From NCBI GenBank assembly GCA_002171035.2, contig NHHO02000004.1, forward strand, positions 6,496-17,526: DNA of 11,031 nucleotides, read 5' to 3'. Within the stretch, counting starts at the first letter, position 1; every line of letters starts with the position of its first letter. Shown here one piece after another: positions 6,653-11,031 of this stretch. This DNA comes from Candidatus Pelagibacter sp. TMED165. Lineage in GTDB: Bacteria > Pseudomonadota > Alphaproteobacteria > Pelagibacterales > Pelagibacteraceae. The notes below the pieces were generated by a model that ran no database searches, was not told the DNA's origin, and saw only the letters and a program-made list of their open reading frames with translations. The translations under genes and the position numbers were made by a program.

Positions 6653-8059
6653 ATGAGCTCAAAAGATGTTCTTAAGTTAATAAAGGACAAAGATGTCGAA
6701 TTTGTTGATTTAAGATTTACTGATCCAAAAGGGAAACTTCAACATTTAACTATGGACTCTACAATTGTTGATGAAGATATGTTTGATAAAGGCGTCTTTT
6801 TTGATGGATCATCTATTGCAGGTTGGAAAGCTATTAATGAGTCAGACATGATTTTAAAGCCTGATACATCGAGACCTATAATTGATCCATTTAATTCTCA
6901 TACAACCTTGAATATTTTTTGTGATATTCTCGATGCAGTAAAAAAAGACCCTTATGAAAGAGATCCGAGGGGCACGGCAAAAAAAGCTGAAACATATCTA
7001 AAAAAAACAGGTATTGGTGATAAAGCCTATTTTGGTCCTGAACCTGAATTTTTTGTTTTTGACGATGTCAGATTTAAAAATGATATGAACGAAACAAGTT
7101 TTTCAATTGATAGTTCGGAAGGTCCCTACAATACTGGTAAAAAATATGAGAATGGAAATCTAGGTCATAGACCAGGAATTAAGGGCGGTTATTTTCCAGT
7201 TCCTCCAGTAGATAGCGCGCAGGATATGCGAGGAGAATATCTAAAAGCATTAAAAGATATGGGTGTTAAAGTTGAAAAACATCATCATGAAGTTGCACCA
7301 AGCCAACATGAATTAGGTATGTACTTCGGAACATTGACAGATATGGCTGATAACGTTCAACTTTATAAATATGCAGTTCAAATGGTAACGCATTCTTTTG
7401 GAAAAACAGCTACATTTATGCCTAAACCAGTTAAAGGAGATAACGGTTCAGGTATGCACTGTCATCAATCTATTTGGAAAGGCTCTACTCCAACTTTTAT
7501 GGGTAAAGAATACGCTGGATTATCAAAAACAGCTTTACACTACATTGGGGGAATATTAAAACATGCAAAAGCAATAAATGCTTTTGCTAACGCAACAACA
7601 AATAGTTACAAAAGACTAATTCCAGGCTTCGAAGCTCCAGTAATTCTAGCTTACTCAGCGAGAAATAGATCTGCATCTTGTAGAATACCTGTAATAAGCA
7701 ATCCTAAAGCTGCTAGAATGGAAATAAGATTTCCTGACGCTGCAGGAAACCCTTATTTAACATTTGCTTCAATGTTAATGGCCGGACTAGACGGTATAAA
7801 AAATAAAATTGATCCAGGCAAAGCATTTGACAAGGATTTATATTCATTGACTGAAACGGAAGTAAAAAAACTTCCTACTGTATGTGGCTCGTTAAGAGAA
7901 GCCATGCAATCTCTAGATAAGGACAGAAAATTTCTTACTGAAGGAGGGGTATTTACTGATGATCAAATTGATGCTTATATAGAACTTAAGTTTCAAGAAA
8001 TTTATAAATTTGAGCATACTCCTCATCCAATTGAATTTGAAATGTACTATAGTGGCTAG
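6653..8059 (+). CDS. glnA: Glutamine synthetase, type I
   Basis: It makes glutamine from glutamate, ammonia and ATP as a cytoplasmic dodecamer, the main entry of ammonium into metabolism. The 468 residues are family length and follow E. coli numbering almost exactly. The N-terminal loop FFDGSS is at 49-54. Metal and substrate ligands include E130 and E132 (FGPEPEFF), E213, E220, H269 (GSGMHCH), R321, E327, R339, R344, E357 and R359. The adenylylation tyrosine Y397 is conserved within DKDLYSL, so control by adenylylation is possible. The usual NLYDLPPE context is altered to DLYSLTETE. Upstream lie a sigma-70-like promoter and a strong AAAGGA site. No glnB or ntr gene is adjacent. The stop codon overlaps that of the convergent A-type carrier gene. 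Confidence 0.98.
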   Translation: MSSKDVLKLIKDKDVEFVDLRFTDPKGKLQHLTMDSTIVDEDMFDKGVFFDGSSIAGWKAINESDMILKPDTSRPIIDPFNSHTTLNIFCDILDAVKKDPYERDPRGTAKKAETYLKKTGIGDKAYFGPEPEFFVFDDVRFKNDMNETSFSIDSSEGPYNTGKKYENGNLGHRPGIKGGYFPVPPVDSAQDMRGEYLKALKDMGVKVEKHHHEVAPSQHELGMYFGTLTDMADNVQLYKYAVQMVTHSFGKTATFMPKPVKGDNGSGMHCHQSIWKGSTPTFMGKEYAGLSKTALHYIGGILKHAKAINAFANATTNSYKRLIPGFEAPVILAYSARNRSASCRIPVISNPKAARMEIRFPDAAGNPYLTFASMLMAGLDGIKNKIDPGKAFDKDLYSLTETEVKKLPTVCGSLREAMQSLDKDRKFLTEGGVFTDDQIDAYIELKFQEIYKFEHTPHPIEFEMYYSG

Positions 8060-8391
8060 ACTTTAAAAGACTCTCCACATCCACAACGTTCAGTTTCGTT
8101 TGGATTTTTAAATATAAATTGTGAAGAAAATTTTTCTTTTTTATAGTCCATTTCTGTACCTAGAAGATACATAATAGCTTTTGGATCAATTAAAACTTTA
8201 ACTCCTTTATCCTCTACAACTTCTTCATTTGGTTTAATATTTTCTGCATACTCCATTACGTACGACATGCCAGCACAACCACCAGTTTTAACACCGACTC
8301 TTACGCCTATTGTAGAACTATTGGCTGATTGCATTATTTCTTTTATTCTTTTAGCGGCATTATCACTGAGTTTAATTACTTCATTTTTCAT
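8056..8391 (-). CDS. sufA: A-type iron-sulfur carrier protein (SufA/IscA/ErpA family)
   Basis: This small cytoplasmic carrier receives Fe-S clusters from the SUF scaffold and passes them to apoproteins. The 111 residues are typical for the family. The three conserved cysteines are present: C39 in TGGCAGMSY and C103 and C105 in the C-terminal CGCGESF. The gene is last in the suf operon. Its ATG overlaps the TGA of the DUF59 gene (ATGA), indicating translational coupling. Its TAG overlaps the glnA TAG on the other strand. The symbol sufA rests on operon position; by sequence alone IscA or ErpA cannot be excluded, and with one carrier it may serve all roles. Confidence 0.93.
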   Translation of the reverse strand: MKNEVIKLSDNAAKRIKEIMQSANSSTIGVRVGVKTGGCAGMSYVMEYAENIKPNEEVVEDKGVKVLIDPKAIMYLLGTEMDYKKEKFSSQFIFKNPNETERCGCGESFKV

Positions 8392-8690
8392 AAATTTAAT
8401 TCTAATTTAGCAGCTTCTGACATTTTGTCTTTACTCCAAGGAGGATCCCAAACAATCTTGAAATCAACGTCTCCAACCCCTGAAGTATTTAGTATATTAT
8501 TTTTTACCATAGAAGGCAAACTTTCTGCTACAGGGCAATTTGGTGAAGTTAAAGTCATTTCAACTTTAACATTTCCTTCTTTTGAAACTTCTAACTTGTA
8601 AATTAATCCTAAATCATAAATATTAACCGGAATCTCTGGGTCATATATTTTTTTTATTTCTTCTATTATCTTATTTTTTAAATTATCCAT
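8388..8690 (-). CDS. sufT: SufT-like DUF59/MIP18 family Fe-S maturation protein
   Basis: DUF59 proteins assist Fe-S cluster maturation; the family includes SufT, PaaD and the eukaryotic MIP18. This is the short, single-domain form of 100 residues. IYDPEIPVNIYDLGLIY (15-31) is the family's best-conserved segment. MTLTSPNCPVAE (45-56) carries the conserved cysteine C52 and VWDPPW (79-84) is the closing motif. Its ATG follows the sufU TAA directly with no gap, and its TGA overlaps the ATG of the carrier gene. The position inside a suf operon supports a cluster-assembly role over the phenylacetate-pathway member PaaD. The exact biochemical role of this family is not settled. Confidence 0.88.
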   Translation of the reverse strand: MDNLKNKIIEEIKKIYDPEIPVNIYDLGLIYKLEVSKEGNVKVEMTLTSPNCPVAESLPSMVKNNILNTSGVGDVDFKIVWDPPWSKDKMSEAAKLELNL

Positions 8691-9128
8691 TTATTTTTTT
8701 AAAGCCGAAGTTAGTGTGTGCCAAGCCATAGTTGCACATTTGATTCTCATAGGAAAGTTTTTGACACCTGACAAAGACATAATAGAGGTTTTTTGATCTT
8801 CACTTAAGCTGTTAATAGTGATTTTTTTTTCATATTTTATTAGATTTAAAAAATCTTTAATTATTAAATTTGCATTATTATATTCTTTTCCTTTTATAGT
8901 TTCAGTTAGAATAGAGGCAGAAGCTAAAGATATAGCGCATCCCTCTCCCTCAAAACTAACATCTTCAACTTTTTTTTTATCATCAAGTTTTAAAAATATA
9001 TGCACTTTGTCACCGCATAAAGGATTATGACCTTTTGCATCGCTATTAAATGAATTACACTTACCTTTGTTCCTTGGGTTTTTTCCATGGTCTAAAATAA
9101 TTTCTTGATATAGTTCTTTAAGTTCCAT
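8691..9128 (-). CDS. sufU: SufU-type sulfur acceptor / IscU-like protein
   Basis: SufU takes persulfide sulfur from SufS by a zinc-dependent ligand swap in Bacillus-type SUF systems; the fold is that of the IscU scaffold. The 145 residues show LYQEIILDHGKNPRN (6-20), the zinc/cluster ligands C38 and D40 (NPLCGD), C64 (EGEGCAISLASAS) and C131 (RIKCATMAW). Between C64 and C131 the protein has the extra residues that separate SufU from IscU, ending in SGVKNFPMRIKC. It lacks the LPPVK motif by which IscU binds HscA. The gene overlaps the SufS stop by one base (TAATG), which supports a SufS-SufU partnership. No sufE-like gene is seen here. A scaffold role cannot be excluded by sequence. Confidence 0.9.
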   Translation of the reverse strand: MELKELYQEIILDHGKNPRNKGKCNSFNSDAKGHNPLCGDKVHIFLKLDDKKKVEDVSFEGEGCAISLASASILTETIKGKEYNNANLIIKDFLNLIKYEKKITINSLSEDQKTSIMSLSGVKNFPMRIKCATMAWHTLTSALKK

Positions 9129-10345
9129 TAAAGTTGAAATACCTTTTTGCAGTTATTAATACTTTCACACAAAATATCCATGTCCTCTTTGGTGTTATAG
9201 ACTCCTAATGACGCTCTCGCACTTGCAGCAATACCTAGTTTTTCATGTAAAATTTGACAACAATGATGGCCTGCACGAATAGCGACACCATCATCATCTA
9301 AGATAGTGGCAATATCATGAGGGTGTATTCCTTTTATGCTAAAGCTAATTACTGAGCCTCTATTTTTTGGCTCTCCTATTATTTTTACAGAGTTATTTTT
9401 TTTCAGTTTTTCTAACCCATAATGCATTACTTCATTTTCATGAGCTAAAATATTTTTAATACCTAATTTTTCTATAAATTTAATTGCCTCAGCAAAACTA
9501 ACTACCTCGGCAGTTTGCATTGTTCCGGCTTCAAATTTAGTTGGTGATTCAGCGTATGTTATTTTATCTTTTTGGACTTCATCTATCATGCCTCCACCTC
9601 CTTGGTAAGGTTTTAAAATATCTGCCCATTTTTTTTTTAAATAAAGAATACCTAAACCATTAGGTCCATACATTTTATGACAAGAAATTGCGTAAAAATC
9701 ACAATCAAGATCTTGCATATCTATTTTGAGATGTGGAGCGCCTTGAGTACCATCAACCAAAACAGGAATATTTTTGGCTTTAGCAATCTCAACAATTTTT
9801 TTAATCGGAATAATAGCTCCTGTGACATTAGATAAGTGAGTAATTGCTATAATTTTTGTTTTTTTGGTTATTTGTTTGTTTATTTCATCTGCCTCGACCT
9901 CTCCTTTATTGTTTGCTTTAGCAAATTTTATAACTGCCCCTTTTTTTTCTCTTATAAAGTTCCAGGGTACATAATTTGAATGGTGTTCAAGTTCTGTTAC
10001 TAAAATTTCATCTCCTTTATTAATAAATTGATCTCCATAAGAAGTTGCTACGAGATTGATGGAATCAGTAGCTCCTTTTGTAAAAATTATTTCTTCCCTA
10101 TGCTTGGCATTAATATATTTTTTTATTAAATCTCTTGTTTCTTCAAATCGATTTGTCGCTTTTACTGCTAAACTATGAACACTTCTACCTACATTTGAAT
10201 ACTCCGTCTCATAAAAATTTGATATTTTCGATATTACAGTCTGAGGTTTTTGGGATGAATTAGCGCTATCTAAATATACCAGAGGTTTTCCATTTATTTT
10301 CTGTTTAAATATAGGAAATTCAGATTTTATATTTTTAATATCCAT
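9128..10345 (-). CDS. sufS: SufS cysteine desulfurase (group II, PLP-dependent)
   Basis: SufS removes sulfur from L-cysteine to give alanine and an enzyme persulfide for Fe-S assembly. The 405 residues match E. coli SufS closely in length. The PLP lysine is K224 (SCHKMYGP). D198 and Q201 (VDGTQGAPH) contact the cofactor and H121 (ELEHHSN) stacks on it. The persulfide cysteine is C362 in RAGHHC, followed by a second Cys. R377 in ASARASLGVYNT binds substrate. The segment usually written FEAGTP reads FEAGTMQ (271-277), a local deviation. The ATG at 10345 lies inside the sufD end (11-base overlap), and the stop overlaps the sufU start by one base. No Shine-Dalgarno sequence is seen, so coupling within the operon is likely. 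Confidence 0.97.
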   Translation of the reverse strand: MDIKNIKSEFPIFKQKINGKPLVYLDSANSSQKPQTVISKISNFYETEYSNVGRSVHSLAVKATNRFEETRDLIKKYINAKHREEIIFTKGATDSINLVATSYGDQFINKGDEILVTELEHHSNYVPWNFIREKKGAVIKFAKANNKGEVEADEINKQITKKTKIIAITHLSNVTGAIIPIKKIVEIAKAKNIPVLVDGTQGAPHLKIDMQDLDCDFYAISCHKMYGPNGLGILYLKKKWADILKPYQGGGGMIDEVQKDKITYAESPTKFEAGTMQTAEVVSFAEAIKFIEKLGIKNILAHENEVMHYGLEKLKKNNSVKIIGEPKNRGSVISFSIKGIHPHDIATILDDDGVAIRAGHHCCQILHEKLGIAASARASLGVYNTKEDMDILCESINNCKKVFQL

Positions 10346-11031
10346 AAATTTGTCTATCTAAATTTTTTTCTATAATTTTTTTTATCTCTGTATTTGAGAT
10401 TGACTCTACTACCTCAAATAAAAAAGCTTTGGTCAATAAATCTACTGCATTTTTTCTAGAAATCCCCCTTGTCATTAAATAATAAATGGAATCTTCGTTC
10501 ATACTTCCAGAAGTTGAGCCATGTGAGCATTTAACATCATCGGCGTAAATTTCTAACTCAGGTTTAGCATTAAATTCTGAAGAATTATCTAATAATAAAG
10601 CTTTACTAAGCTGATACGCATCGGTTTTTTGGGCTATATTCTTCACGTAAATCTTTCCTTGATAGGCTCCTTTACAATTTTTATTTAACACTTTTTTAAT
10701 TTTTTGATGACTTATACTGTTAGGTTTCAAGTGATTTATTTGTGTTTTGATCTCTTGATGCGAGTCTAAGTTTAAAAATAAAGAGGATTGAATCGAGCAT
10801 TTTGCATTTTCTCCATCAATATCCACTTCTTCCTCTATTCTATTAAATTTTAATCCTGATGAAAAAATATATTCCTCATAATTTGATTTATCGCAAAGCT
10901 TAACTTTTATATATTTATAAAAAAAACCATTACTTGTGTTTGACTGAATATTATAATTTTTTAAAGTAGAGTTATTTCCAATTTCTATTCTAGTATAATT
11001 GTTTTGCATATAATTATTTTTTGAAATATCA
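10335..11031 (-). CDS. sufD: SufD, SufBCD scaffold component, C-terminal part (5' end outside window)
   Basis: SufD pairs with SufB and the ATPase SufC to form the scaffold on which Fe-S clusters are built. Only the last 231 residues are present: the frame is open through base 11031, so the ATG at 11009 is an internal methionine, not the start. SufD proteins usually have about 400 residues or more. The hallmark is KPELEIYADDVKCSHG, about 60 residues before the C-terminus; its His probably corresponds to E. coli SufD H360, needed for cluster assembly. YYLMTRGISRKNAVDLL follows, as in the family. The upstream half is poorly conserved, as is usual for the SufD beta-helix. sufS starts 11 bases before its stop. 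SufB shares the domain, but lack of the SufB-specific features and the position before sufS favour SufD. Confidence 0.9.
   Translation of the reverse strand, partial: DISKNNYMQNNYTRIEIGNNSTLKNYNIQSNTSNGFFYKYIKVKLCDKSNYEEYIFSSGLKFNRIEEEVDIDGENAKCSIQSSLFLNLDSHQEIKTQINHLKPNSISHQKIKKVLNKNCKGAYQGKIYVKNIAQKTDAYQLSKALLLDNSSEFNAKPELEIYADDVKCSHGSTSGSMNEDSIYYLMTRGISRKNAVDLLTKAFLFEVVESISNTEIKKIIEKNLDRQIYGY

Noticed and set aside
8329..9030. Plus-strand frames at 8329-8601 and 8818-9030
   Set aside because: Antisense shadows of the A-type carrier, DUF59 and sufU genes, which all have clear family motifs.
10335..11009. A complete 224-residue SufD starting at the ATG at 11009
   Set aside because: The reading frame continues open to the window edge and SufD is normally about twice as long, so the gene is cut by the window rather than short.
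1..11031. CRISPR array, insertion sequence, phage, toxin-antitoxin or defence system
   Set aside because: No regularly spaced repeats, transposase, integrase or defence-type genes; every long frame belongs to a known housekeeping or transporter family.

Overview
This window is a very AT-rich, tightly packed stretch of bacterial core genome. Low GC, minimal spacers, nearly SD-less genes, the lon-clpX-clpP-tig order and the suf gene order together suggest a streamlined marine alphaproteobacterium of the SAR11/Pelagibacter type. That placement is inferred from gene content and style; it was not tested phylogenetically.

Left part (1-4477, all minus strand; transcription runs right to left): tRNA-Leu(UAG), tig (trigger factor), clpP, clpX and lon (N-terminal 330 residues only; the gene leaves the window at base 1). 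This is a protein-quality-control block. Trigger factor meets nascent chains at the ribosome, ClpX unfolds substrates and feeds them into ClpP, and Lon is the second major ATP-dependent protease. The tRNA CCA end lies one base before the first possible tig ATG, and a heat-shock-like promoter candidate sits in front of lon.

Middle part (4478-6652): a 99-bp AT-rich spacer, then a polyprenyl-phosphate sugar-1-phosphate transferase of the MraY/WecA family and an EamA/DMT-type permease. Both are on the minus strand and joined with no gap (TAA then ATG). A 126-bp divergent promoter region follows.

Right part (6653-11031): glnA (glutamine synthetase type I) is the only plus-strand gene and the only one with a strong Shine-Dalgarno sequence. 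It meets, tail to tail, a minus-strand SUF iron-sulfur assembly operon read as sufD (5' part outside the window), sufS, sufU, sufT-like DUF59 gene, and an A-type carrier (sufA/iscA/erpA type). SufS supplies sulfur, SufU accepts it, SufD belongs to the scaffold, the DUF59 protein helps maturation and the A-type protein delivers clusters. Junctions inside the operon are overlaps of 11, 1, 0 and 4 bases.

No mobile element, CRISPR array, phage gene or unknown multi-gene system is visible. The notable points are regulatory and architectural: tRNA-tig fusion, lon promoter, a shared CTAG stop, widespread absence of Shine-Dalgarno sites, SufU as sulfur acceptor, and small family-motif deviations in SufS and the WecA-like protein. 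No stretch longer than 300 bases lacks a gene.
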